Notes: generated by a model not told the origin, from the sequence alone. A DNA stretch of 16,733 nt from AC-69 sp036519575 (GCA_036519575.1 DATDKZ010000152.1:1-16733); one strand, 5' to 3'. Shown: positions 7,382 through 14,256, counted from the stretch's first letter. Program-made: numbers and translations.

Positions 7382-8271
7382 TCCCGCTTCTCATCGGGCT
7401 GGGGATCGTGCTGCTGCTGGTGATCCTCATCCTGCCGCAAGCCATCAGGATCGTCCGCGAATACCAGCGCCTGGTGGTGTTCCGCCTGGGACGCAACATC
7501 GGCGTGAAGGGGCCGGGGTTCGTCTTCCTGATCCCGATCGTGGACCGGGCGGTGTGGGTGGACCTCCGCGAGCTGTACCTGGAGATCCCCCATCAGACCG
7601 CCATCACCGAGGACAACGCCTCGATCTCGATCGACTTCATCGTGTTCTACAAGGTCGTGGACGCGCAGCAGTCGGTGCTCGCCGTGGGCAACTTCGCCGG
7701 CGCGGCGCAGAACATCGCAGCGACAACGCTTCGGTCGGTGGTCGGCGACATGGCCCTGGACGACGTCCTGGCCAAGCGGGAACAGATGAACGAGATCCTG
7801 CGCGTGAAGCTCGACGAGGTCACCGAACGGTGGGGCGTGAAGGTCACGAACGTCGAGATCAGGGAGATCATCCCCCCGCCCACGGTGCTGGAAGCCATGA
7901 CCCGCCAGATGTCGGCGGAACGGACTCGCCGGGCCGTCGTCACCGAGGCGGAGGGAGCCAAGCAGGCCGCGATCACGGTGGCCGAGGGGAACAAGCAGTC
8001 CGCCATCCTGAACGCAGAAGGGGACCGGCAGGCGGCGATCCTGCGAGCCGAGGGCTTCGCCCTGGCCCTGACGAAGATCTACGAGGCCGCCCAATCCGTC
8101 GACGCGAAGACGATGAGCCTGCAGTATCTCGATGCGTTGAAGCAGATCGGGACCTCGCCGTCGACGAAGTTCATCATCCCGATGGAGTTCTCCAACATGC
8201 TTTCGGGCATCGTCGGGCTCACCGGCCGCGTCTTCCAGGACGGGGGCGAGGAGCCAAGCGCGAAGCGCTAA
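7378..8271 (+). CDS. Slipin / stomatin-like SPFH-domain membrane protein
   Basis: A 297-residue SPFH protein, partner of the preceding NfeD protease. An N-terminal hydrophobic hairpin/TM helix (2-24) is followed by REYQRLVVFRLGR (28-40) and KGPGFVFLIPIVDRAVWVDLRE, the canonical slipin entry. The SPFH core continues with TEDNASISIDFIVFYKV and LRSVVGDMALDDVLAKRE. IIPPPTVLEAMTRQMSAERTRRA leads into a coiled-coil of four 11-residue units beginning AEG (about 191-234; pattern AEGxKQxAIxx). The C-terminal segment (STKFIIPMEF, then SNMLSGIVGL) matches the hydrophobic tail region that NfeD proteases cleave in archaea. Slipins form large membrane oligomers and microdomains. The start GTG overlaps the nfeD TGA (GTGA), so the two are co-translated. 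The assignment is secure. Confidence 0.95.
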   Translation: MIPLLIGLGIVLLLVILILPQAIRIVREYQRLVVFRLGRNIGVKGPGFVFLIPIVDRAVWVDLRELYLEIPHQTAITEDNASISIDFIVFYKVVDAQQSVLAVGNFAGAAQNIAATTLRSVVGDMALDDVLAKREQMNEILRVKLDEVTERWGVKVTNVEIREIIPPPTVLEAMTRQMSAERTRRAVVTEAEGAKQAAITVAEGNKQSAILNAEGDRQAAILRAEGFALALTKIYEAAQSVDAKTMSLQYLDALKQIGTSPSTKFIIPMEFSNMLSGIVGLTGRVFQDGGEEPSAKR

Positions 8272-8306
8272 CCCAGGACTCGCGGCGACTGGGGAGGCCA
8301 CGGTCC

Positions 8307-8333
8307 GGAACCACTCGGCCCGGGACGGTGTAT
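8307..8333 (+). promoter_or_regulatory. Putative ECF-type promoter of the second sigma gene
   Basis: GGAAC (8307-8311), a 16-bp spacer, then GTGTAT (8328-8333). GGAAC is the classic -35 element of ECF sigma factors. The same element with identical spacing precedes the cupredoxin gene. The predicted transcription start (about 8339-8341) falls on the sigma gene's GTG, so the transcript may be leaderless. Inferred from pattern only. Confidence 0.6.
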
Positions 8334-8338
8334 CAGCG

Positions 8339-8941
8339 GTGACCGACTGGGTGGAGGGCCGTCCACTGGAGGAAGCGGGGCTCATCGAGCTTGCCAAGGA
8401 TGGCGACGTCCAGGCGTACGGGGAGCTGGTGACGCGGTACCGGGACCTCGCGTTTCGAACCGCGTTCCTCATCACCCGAAGCGCCGCGGACGCGGAGGAC
8501 GCCGCCCAGGACGCGTTCGTGAAGGCGTACTACGCGCTCGAGCGATTCCGGGCCCGGGATTCGTTCCGGCCGTGGATCCTGCGGATCGTCTCGAACGAGG
8601 CGAAGAACAGGCTGCGTTCGGCGAGGAGGCGCGAAGGCCTCGCGCTCCGCGCGGCCGAGGACCGCCGCTCCGGGGACGCGGCCCCGTCCCCGGAAACGGC
8701 GGCCATCGAGATGGAAACGAAGGAGGCGCTGCTCCGCGCGCTCGGCGGACTGAAGGAGAACGATCGATTGATCATCGCGTACCGATATTTCTTGGAGCTG
8801 TCGGAAGCCGAGACGGCGAGCGCCCTGGGCATCCGCCCTGGGACCGTGAAATCCCGTCTGTTCCGGGCCCTGGATCGACTCCGGGACCTGCTCCCGGCCG
8901 AACGCGACGCTCGCGAGCCATTGGAGGCCACCGATGAGTGA
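8339..8941 (+). CDS. ECF RNA polymerase sigma factor (second module)
   Basis: A 200-residue ECF sigma factor. Region 2 spans about 13-95 (DVQAYGELVTRYRDLAFRTA, then DAEDAAQDAFVKAYYAL and SFRPWILRIVSNEAKNRLRS). A linker of about 30 residues rich in charged residues follows, then region 4 (LLRALGGLKENDRLIIAYRY, ELSEAETASALGIRPGTVKS and RLFRALDRLRDLL) with a clear helix-turn-helix. The GTG at 8339 has no good Shine-Dalgarno and lies at the expected start point of transcription from the GGAAC-N16-GTGTAT motif; an in-frame GTG at 8351 is an alternative. The last 8 bp overlap the next gene, a membrane protein likely to be its anti-sigma factor. The shared promoter motif suggests autoregulation and control of the cupredoxin gene. 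It is distinct in sequence from the first sigma factor in this window. Confidence 0.93.
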   Translation: MTDWVEGRPLEEAGLIELAKDGDVQAYGELVTRYRDLAFRTAFLITRSAADAEDAAQDAFVKAYYALERFRARDSFRPWILRIVSNEAKNRLRSARRREGLALRAAEDRRSGDAAPSPETAAIEMETKEALLRALGGLKENDRLIIAYRYFLELSEAETASALGIRPGTVKSRLFRALDRLRDLLPAERDAREPLEATDE

Positions 8942-9707
8942 CCGCATGACCCGCGCCGACGTGGAGCGATCCCTGATCGCGTTGGGCTCGGCCCTGGAGT
9001 ACCCACCGGCCCCGCCCATCGCTCCGGCGGTCACGGCGCGGCTCCTCGCCGAGCGGGCAGCCGCCAGGCGCCCGGCCTTCCCCGGCCTGGCGCTGTGGCC
9101 GCGGCGGCGGATCCTCCTGCTCGCGGTGGCGGGGTTGATCCTGCTGCTCGCGGGCACGGCGGTCGCCGCCCGCCTGGCCATCGGGGCGATCGAGATCCGA
9201 GTGATCCCAACGCCCCCCGCCTCCACGCCCACCGGCGTCGAATCCGGGGCCTCACTGGGCCAACGGGTGACGCTCGAAGAGGCCCAGGCCATGGTGGACT
9301 TCCCCGTCGTCCTCCCCGCAGCGCTGGGGCCGCCGGCCGAGGTGCACGTGGCCGAGAGCGTGTTCTCGTCGCGGGTCGTCGTGCTCGTGTGGGAGGCCGA
9401 CGCGTCGCATCCCCGGATCGAGGGCACCCGGTGGAGCACGGTCCTCATGGAGCTTCCCGGAAGCAAGGAACCACTGGCGTCCAAGGAGATCATGGCGGAG
9501 ACCACGCTGCAGGCCGTCCAGGTGGGGGGCCATGACGCCTTCTGGATCTCCGGGACGCACCAGCTCTCCCTGCTCACCCCCGAGGGCGAACAGCGGTTCA
9601 CCGTGACCGGCAACGTGCTGCTCTGGGAGCAGGACGGCACCACGCTTCGCCTGGAGACCGCGCTGCCCAAGGCTGAAGCCGTGGGGCTGGCCGAGAGCAT
9701 CGGATAG
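8934..9707 (+). CDS. Single-pass membrane protein, probable anti-sigma factor (DUF4367-like C-terminal domain)
   Basis: A 257-residue protein with a short cytoplasmic N-terminus (1-58, no zinc H-x3-C-x2-C motif), one transmembrane helix (about 60-84) and an extracytoplasmic domain. The external part reads AQAMVDFPVVLPAALGPPAEV, then VGGHDAFWISGTHQLSLLTP, and ends GNVLLWEQDGTTLRLETALP followed by a helix AEAVGLAESI. That layout resembles the DUF4367/RsiV-like domains seen next to ECF sigma genes. It overlaps the sigma gene by 8 bp, and GGAGG lies 6 bases before the ATG, so it is co-translated. Position, topology and domain argue for an anti-sigma factor that senses outside the membrane; the sigma-binding region is not recognisable by eye, so the function is inferred mainly from context. 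Confidence 0.72.
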   Translation: MSDRMTRADVERSLIALGSALEYPPAPPIAPAVTARLLAERAAARRPAFPGLALWPRRRILLLAVAGLILLLAGTAVAARLAIGAIEIRVIPTPPASTPTGVESGASLGQRVTLEEAQAMVDFPVVLPAALGPPAEVHVAESVFSSRVVVLVWEADASHPRIEGTRWSTVLMELPGSKEPLASKEIMAETTLQAVQVGGHDAFWISGTHQLSLLTPEGEQRFTVTGNVLLWEQDGTTLRLETALPKAEAVGLAESIG

Positions 9708-9732
9708 CGCAGAGAACGCTTCGCCCAAGGGT

Positions 9733-9759
9733 GGAACGGACCTCCGCCCGCAGGTGTAT
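9733..9759 (+). promoter_or_regulatory. Putative ECF-type promoter of the cupredoxin gene
   Basis: GGAAC (9733-9737), a 16-bp spacer, then GTGTAT (9754-9759) followed by T. Spacing and both elements match the site upstream of the second sigma gene. The predicted transcription start near 9765 leaves a leader of about 20 nt that contains the Shine-Dalgarno at 9774-9781. Confidence 0.6.
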
Positions 9760-9786
9760 TGGGGGCATCGGCGAAAGGGGGACACC

Positions 9787-10350
9787 ATGATCCGCCGCCT
9801 CTCCGTCTCGGCCGCAGTTGGGCTGCTGCTGGTGCTCACGCTCCCGGCGTTCTCCGCCGCGGGCGGCGGTGGCTGCCATACGGGCGCGACGCAGGGAAAG
9901 GGCACCGACGTGGAGATCGCGGATGCCTGCTTCACGCCCACCATCCTGCACATCGATCCGGGCCAGTCCGTCACCTGGACGAACACGGATCCATTCGTCC
10001 ACAACATCACGGCGAACAGCTGGGGGCACTTCGACGACCTGCTGAAAGGGGACAGCTTCACGGCCACTTTCGGGGACGCCGGCGTGTACCCCTACGCATG
10101 CACGTACCACCCCGGCATGAGCGGAGCCGTGGTCGTGGGCGATGGCCTCGGTGCGGGATCGGGACAGACCGTCGCCGTCGGCGCGGCGGTTCAGTCCCCA
10201 GCAGCTCCGGCTGAGGCCGCGGTGGCATCTGTCGGTCGCGGCGCTGGTTCGCTCGGCGCCTGGATCGGCGGCGTCGCCCTGGGGATCGCCGTGGCCATGG
10301 GCCTGGTGCTCGTGCTGCGGAGGAGAGGACCGCAAGCGCCGGTCTCGTAG
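9787..10350 (+). CDS. Membrane-anchored cupredoxin (plastocyanin/azurin-like)
   Basis: A 187-residue exported blue-copper-type protein. A signal peptide covers about 1-25 (LLLVLTLPAFSAAG). The cupredoxin domain (about 38-118) has the type-1 copper ligands in canonical order: His72 in DPFVHNI, Cys105 and His108 in YACTYHPGM, and Met111. GKGTDVEIADACFTPTILHI and PGQSVTWTNTD are typical of small actinobacterial cupredoxins. Cys30 and Cys48 could form a disulfide. A Gly/Ala/Val-rich linker (120-155) leads to a C-terminal transmembrane helix (about 158-177) and an RRR tail, so the domain is probably displayed on the outer face of the membrane. AAAGGGGG lies 5 bases before the ATG. It probably transfers electrons or binds copper; its partner is unknown. 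The upstream GGAAC-N16-GTGTAT suggests control by the adjacent ECF sigma factor. Confidence 0.92.
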   Translation: MIRRLSVSAAVGLLLVLTLPAFSAAGGGGCHTGATQGKGTDVEIADACFTPTILHIDPGQSVTWTNTDPFVHNITANSWGHFDDLLKGDSFTATFGDAGVYPYACTYHPGMSGAVVVGDGLGAGSGQTVAVGAAVQSPAAPAEAAVASVGRGAGSLGAWIGGVALGIAVAMGLVLVLRRRGPQAPVS

Positions 10351-10438
10351 AGCCGGAACCATCGAGCCGCTCGGCCGGTCGGGTCTGGTGAACGCACCCC
10401 CACGTCGGGGTGGTCCGCACCTCGCACCGGGAGGGACC

Positions 10439-12235
10439 ATGGCCACGCGAGCGGTTTCGGTGCCGACGATCCATCGGCGGGGGTCCGGGGTCGGGATCCC
10501 GGAGCCGGTCCGACGGGCGGTGCGCCCGGTGGCGGGCCTGCTCCTCCTGGTCTCGGTCGTCGCGGTCCCCCTGACCGTCACCCTGACCGAAGGCGGCGGA
10601 GCGGTCCGGGCGGCGCCGATTCGGCTCACCAGCCTCGACCCCATCGCCGGACTCCCCCAGACGGCGTGGCCGAGGGCCGACGTTCCTTCGGCCGGACTGG
10701 CCTTCGTTCGATGCACCAACCTGTGGTCGATGCTCCCCGATGGCTCGGGGGCCCACCGGCTCTTCTCGATGCCCGGCCTGTCCTCCCCGAGCTTCTCGCC
10801 CGACGGACGGACTATCGCGTTCCTCGCCGCGCGCCCGGACGGCCAGCAGGTCTGGATGGCGGCCGCGGATGGATCGCGTCTGCTCCACGTCGGGACGCTC
10901 CGAACAGAAGGTCGGCCGACGCCCGCGGCGGCCGGCCTGACGTGGTCCCCGGACGGCACTCGACTGGCCTTCGCCCTGGCCCCGTCGGTGGCGAGCGCCT
11001 GGTCCGTATGGATCCTGGACGTGGCTACCGGCGAGTTCGAGCAGGTCGGGACGGGCGGACCCGCCCCATTCTGGACCGACCGCTCGCTCCTCGATGCATC
11101 GCCCGAGACATCGCCGGACTTCCGCGTGCTGGTCGGACACGACCGGTGGGTGGCCAAGCGGCTGTCCTCAGATGGCGGGGACCTGGCCGCGGCGTTGTCG
11201 GCGGGGTGGTGGACCGATGCATGGCGGAAGGACACCGCGATCGTGCGGACCACGGCAGGCCTGCCCGAGTTAGTGGTCAGCACCCGCCCCGGCCAGCGCA
11301 ACGGCGTGGTCACGACCCCGCCGTCAGGCGAGCACATCGCGCCGTTCGCTCGCCCCACGGTGCTCGAGGGCGGGCCCGTGGCAGTCACGTTGATCGACGG
11401 GCAGGGGGGTAAGGACCTCGGGCTGTTCGATCCCGCGACCGGGCGCTGGACGGTACTCGACTACGCATGGGATCCCGCGTGGAGCCCGGCACCTCCTGCA
11501 GCCGGCTCGCTGGAGGCGGCGGCCGCCGCGTCGCTCGTTCGCCACCTCCTGTGGACGTGGAACCGGTTCCCGGACCGGGCCGGGCTGCTTCTGGAGGGTG
11601 GCGGCAACCCCGACCTGGCCTCGTTCCGACGGCTCGGGTACACGTTCTCGGCACCCGAGCGATCGGCCGGCGAGTGGTCGATCCCGGCGACCTTGTTCGG
11701 ACGGACCGACGGCGGCTTCGCATTCCGCAGGGTGGACTTCCGTGTGCGGGCCGACGCCGGGCGGCTGGTCGTCGACCCAGTTCGCATGCAGGGCCTTCGG
11801 TACGTTCGGACGATCGGACAGGCCGTTCGGCTCCTGCGGTCCATGCTGACCGTCGACGTCGTCGCGCCGGTCGGCCTTCCCCGGGGGACGCATCTGGCGG
11901 CCAACGCGCTCTCCGCGTGGTCGTGGGGTGGACGCACGACCGGCCAGCTCGACCTGGTGCTCCCCGGAACGCCGGGGGATCGAGAGTCCCTGAGCGTCTT
12001 CTACGGCCAAGGAGGGTTCGGGTGTGGACCCAGCCCGGTGCCCTTCGAGCTCACCACGGGGACCCCGGCCATCGCGTCGGACCCAGCCGAGAGCGGCTCG
12101 TACAGCCAGGTGGCCTGGCCGGCCGGACCGAAGGATTGGACCGGTCCGTTCGGCCTGTCCGGGACGGTGCCGAGACAGACCATGATCGATATCGCCGCCG
12201 CCATGGATGCCGAACGTCTGGCCCGGCGACGCTGA
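10439..12235 (+). CDS. Membrane-anchored TolB/PD40-type beta-propeller protein of unknown function
   Basis: A 598-residue protein with an N-terminal membrane anchor (about 29-49) and a large extracytoplasmic part. Residues 85-350 hold PD40/WD40-like propeller repeats: SFSPDGRTIAFLA (118-130), LTWSPDGTRLAFAL (167-180), VWILDVATGEFEQVG, and LGLFDPATGRWTVL. Residues about 355-450 resemble an NTF2-like domain (ASLVRHLLWTWNRFPDRAG, then FRRVDFRVRADAGRLVVDPV). The last ~130 residues (VVAPVGLPRGTHLAANAL, ending GTVPRQTMIDIAAAMD) look loosely like the external domain of the probable anti-sigma protein at 8934-9707. GGAG lies 5 bases before the ATG. An in-frame extension to 10142 overlaps the cupredoxin gene and lacks family character. 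Function unknown; an envelope sensor or lipid/protein-binding role is plausible from context only. Confidence 0.75.
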   Translation: MATRAVSVPTIHRRGSGVGIPEPVRRAVRPVAGLLLLVSVVAVPLTVTLTEGGGAVRAAPIRLTSLDPIAGLPQTAWPRADVPSAGLAFVRCTNLWSMLPDGSGAHRLFSMPGLSSPSFSPDGRTIAFLAARPDGQQVWMAAADGSRLLHVGTLRTEGRPTPAAAGLTWSPDGTRLAFALAPSVASAWSVWILDVATGEFEQVGTGGPAPFWTDRSLLDASPETSPDFRVLVGHDRWVAKRLSSDGGDLAAALSAGWWTDAWRKDTAIVRTTAGLPELVVSTRPGQRNGVVTTPPSGEHIAPFARPTVLEGGPVAVTLIDGQGGKDLGLFDPATGRWTVLDYAWDPAWSPAPPAAGSLEAAAAASLVRHLLWTWNRFPDRAGLLLEGGGNPDLASFRRLGYTFSAPERSAGEWSIPATLFGRTDGGFAFRRVDFRVRADAGRLVVDPVRMQGLRYVRTIGQAVRLLRSMLTVDVVAPVGLPRGTHLAANALSAWSWGGRTTGQLDLVLPGTPGDRESLSVFYGQGGFGCGPSPVPFELTTGTPAIASDPAESGSYSQVAWPAGPKDWTGPFGLSGTVPRQTMIDIAAAMDAERLARRR

Positions 12236-12245
12236 CCCGGGTCAG
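12232..12245. repeat. 14-bp perfect palindrome spanning both convergent stop codons
   Basis: CTGACCCGGGTCAG is a perfect palindrome with no loop. The TGA of the propeller gene forms its left arm and the TGA (as TCA) of pilT its right arm. With no loop it is unlikely to act as a terminator hairpin; it may be coincidence or a protein-binding site. Confidence 0.5.
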
Positions 12246-13387
12246 GCCGTCGCCGGTATCGCCAATCCCGCCTGTTGCAACATCAGCTGGAAATCGTGAG
12301 GCGATGAGGATGTCTCGAGTGCGGCCGCCGCGTCGACCTGCCCCGACGAAACGAGCGCGACCAGCGACTGGTCGAATGTGACCATGCCGTAGAACCGCCC
12401 CTCCCCGATCAGGTCGTGGATCTGCGATGTCTTGTCCGGATCGGCGATCCGTTCGGCGATCCTTCCCGTGTTGACCATGATCTCGACGCCGGGGATCCGT
12501 CCTCCGTCGGCGGTCGGCACCAGACGTTGGCAGACGATCCCCTTCAACGCGCCGGCGAGGGTCAACCGGATCTGCTTTTGCTGGTGGGGCGGGAAGAAGT
12601 CGAGGACCCGGTTCACCGTCTCGGTAGCGTCGACCGTGTGGAGGGTGGACAGCACGAGGTGGCCGGTCTCGGCGGCCTGGAGCGCGGCGCGCACGGTGTC
12701 CGTGTCACGCATCTCCCCGATGAGGATGACGTCGGGATCCTGACGAAGCGCGGCGCGCAGGGCAGACTCGAAACTCTCGGTGTCGTTGCCGACCTCGCGC
12801 TGATTGATCGAGGACTGGTCGTCCCTGAACAACACCTCGATGGGATCCTCGATCGTCACGATGTGCCCTTGTTTGGTCCGGTTGATGTGCTCGATCATCG
12901 CGGCGAGGGTAGTGGTCTTCCCCGACCCGGTCGGCCCGGTCACGAGCACCAGACCCCGTGGCTCCTCGGCGAGGCTTCGCACCACATCGGGCAGGTGGAG
13001 CTCATCGAAGGTCGGCCCGCCGAACCGTAGTCGCCGCATGACTAGGCTTATCGAGCCGCGCTGGCGGAACACATTCACCCGGAACCGCCCCACGCTGGGG
13101 ATCCCGTACGCGAAGTCGACCTCCCCGGCCCTGTGGAACCGCTCCCGGCGATCCTCCGGGATGATCTGCATGGCGATGAACTCGGAGTGCCTGTGCGTGA
13201 GTGGAGCGTGGTCGAGGGCGACGAGCTGGCCGTCGGGCTGGCGGATCTTGGGCGGGGAGCCGGCCTTCAGGTGCAGGTCCGAACCCTCTTCGGCAACCAG
13301 GGTTCGGAGCCAGCCGGCGAATTCCTCCACCTCGTCTGCACTGGGCGCCGCGGCCTGGCTGCTCTGCATCCCGTCTGCCGTGACCAA
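12242..13387 (-). CDS. pilT: PilT/PilU-family type IV pilus retraction ATPase
   Basis: A 381-residue hexameric secretion ATPase. The N-terminal domain contains GSDLHLKAGSPPKIR (35-49), typical of PilT. The RecA-like domain has Walker A GPTGSGKTTT (151-160), the Asp box EDPIE (180-184), Walker B ILIGEMRD (221-228) and the His box HLVLSTLHT (243-251). The C-terminal region DLIGEGRFYGMVTFDQSL corresponds to the AIRNLIRE-like and YGMQTFDQ motifs of PilT/PilU. These ATPases power pilus disassembly at the cytoplasmic membrane. The TTG start at 13387 is favoured because GGGAGAGG lies 6 bases upstream; the ATG at 13369 has no such site. No pilin, PilB, PilC or PilM-Q gene is in the window, so partners must lie elsewhere. 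PilT and PilU are not separable here. Confidence 0.93.
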   Translation of the reverse strand: MVTADGMQSSQAAAPSADEVEEFAGWLRTLVAEEGSDLHLKAGSPPKIRQPDGQLVALDHAPLTHRHSEFIAMQIIPEDRRERFHRAGEVDFAYGIPSVGRFRVNVFRQRGSISLVMRRLRFGGPTFDELHLPDVVRSLAEEPRGLVLVTGPTGSGKTTTLAAMIEHINRTKQGHIVTIEDPIEVLFRDDQSSINQREVGNDTESFESALRAALRQDPDVILIGEMRDTDTVRAALQAAETGHLVLSTLHTVDATETVNRVLDFFPPHQQKQIRLTLAGALKGIVCQRLVPTADGGRIPGVEIMVNTGRIAERIADPDKTSQIHDLIGEGRFYGMVTFDQSLVALVSSGQVDAAAALETSSSPHDFQLMLQQAGLAIPATA

Positions 13388-13393
13388 CGCGCA

Positions 13394-13401
13394 CCTCTCC
13401 C
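13394..13401 (-). promoter_or_regulatory. Shine-Dalgarno fixing the pilT TTG start
   Basis: GGGAGAGG on the minus strand lies 6 bases before TTG 13387. It supports a rare TTG start over the ATG 18 bases downstream. Confidence 0.6.
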
Positions 13402-13487
13402 GACGATCGACGGACGCTGACGCGCCGCCCGCTGAGTGGCGACCCTACCGGTATCGGCGCGGGGAGTAGAGAAGCTGAGCGCTCACA

Positions 13488-14174
13488 TCACCTGTCGTCG
13501 GCCCCGGCCACTAGACGGCACACCGATCGCTCCACGAGGGGTGAGAACTCGGCCAGACGGAGGGGAGGCTTCAGCCCGCCCAGCATGCCCTCCACCAGCC
13601 CGCGGTGGATCCCACATGCCAGCTCGCGATGGTCCTCCACCAGATCTCGGAACGGGCAGTCCCGGAGGGAGACCTCCACGGCCTGGCCCCCCTTCCTTCG
13701 GAACCGAGGGTCGAACCCCGCTCGAGCCATCGCTTCCTGGAGAATCGCCAGGTTCCGCCGGGCCGGAAGGTGTGTCCCGGGCTTCGGACCCCCCTGAGCC
13801 ACCAGGTACCTGCCCCATTCACGGGCCAGCGCCGCCGCGCGATCCTGAGCTCGTTTCCCGGTGGCCAGGCCGGCCAGGATCTCGGCCAGCAGCCGGTAAT
13901 CGCGGCCCTCGGGTGCGTCCCGGTCCACGGCGTAGTACATGGTCTGCGGCCGTCCCACGGTCGAACCCTTCCGCACCTCCCGGGCCACGAGCCCCGCCTG
14001 CTCCAGCCGTCGCAGGTGAGGGCGGAGCGTGTTGGGGTGCAACGAAAGACGCGTGGCGAGCTCCCGAACGGACACGGGCCGCCCCGACAGGCCGAGGTAG
14101 CGGTACAAGCGGAACCGCGTATCATCCGCCAGGGCCTTGTGAACCCCGAGGGCTTTGGGCTCAGCCCCCGGCAT
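13488..14174 (-). CDS. SufR-like winged-helix transcriptional regulator with C-terminal cysteines
   Basis: A 228-residue regulator with an N-terminal ArsR/DeoR-type winged helix (about 8-85). ALADDTRFRLYRYL, then VSVRELATRLSLHPNTLRPHL and RLEQAGLVAREVRKG form the helix-turn-helix, and GRPQTMYYAVD the wing. The C-terminal half carries three cysteines: Cys173 (LRDCPF), Cys187 (LACGIH) and Cys219 (SVCRL). The arrangement resembles SufR and related regulators that bind an Fe-S cluster; relatives I recall continue with a further cysteine near the end that is absent here. It is divergent from mrp, an Fe-S cluster carrier, across 82 bp with inverted repeats, and GGGGAG lies 5 bases before its ATG. 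I infer it senses Fe-S status and represses mrp and itself; cluster binding is not proven by sequence. Confidence 0.82.
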   Translation of the reverse strand: MPGAEPKALGVHKALADDTRFRLYRYLGLSGRPVSVRELATRLSLHPNTLRPHLRRLEQAGLVAREVRKGSTVGRPQTMYYAVDRDAPEGRDYRLLAEILAGLATGKRAQDRAAALAREWGRYLVAQGGPKPGTHLPARRNLAILQEAMARAGFDPRFRRKGGQAVEVSLRDCPFRDLVEDHRELACGIHRGLVEGMLGGLKPPLRLAEFSPLVERSVCRLVAGADDR

Positions 14175-14194
14175 CGACGCTCCCCACGCTCCGG

Positions 14195-14229
14195 CGTACC
14201 ATGGTGATTTGAACGGTTCCCACGGTACG
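14195..14229. promoter_or_regulatory. Inverted repeats in the regulator/mrp divergent region (candidate operator)
   Basis: CGTACC (14195-14200) and GGTACG (14224-14229) form an inverted repeat with a 23-bp gap, about three helical turns centre to centre. Between them are ACCATGGT (14198-14205), a perfect palindrome, and GAACGGTTC (14211-14219), with GAAC/GTTC arms. All lie between the two divergent start codons, where a shared operator would be expected. Confidence 0.45.
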
Positions 14230-14243
14230 AATCAGGATAATCC

Positions 14244-14250
14244 GAAGGAG
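14244..14250 (+). promoter_or_regulatory. Shine-Dalgarno fixing the mrp TTG start
   Basis: GAAGGAG lies 6 bases before TTG 14257. It excludes an in-frame upstream start at 14155 that would overlap the divergent regulator. Confidence 0.8.
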
Positions 14251-14256
14251 ACCCCG

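Noticed and set aside
8272..8293. CCCAG/CTGGG hairpin after the slipin gene as a terminator
   Set aside because: Only a 5-bp stem with a 12-nt loop and no U-tract.
6784..8475. 563-codon minus-strand open frame opposite nfeD-slipin
   Set aside because: Composition-driven frame with no domain; the opposite strand is strongly supported.
10355..10381. Possible third GGAAC promoter upstream of the propeller gene (GGAAC-N16-CGGTCG)
   Set aside because: The -35-like element matches at the right distance, but the -10 differs from GTGTAT, so it is too weak to list as a site.
9598..11388. 596-codon minus-strand open frame opposite the cupredoxin and propeller genes
   Set aside because: Antisense to a cupredoxin with intact copper ligands and to PD40 repeats; no motif of its own.
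14209..14241. TTGAAC and GATAAT as a housekeeping promoter for mrp
   Set aside because: The spacer is 21 bp and the predicted start would fall in the Shine-Dalgarno, so the pairing is unconvincing.
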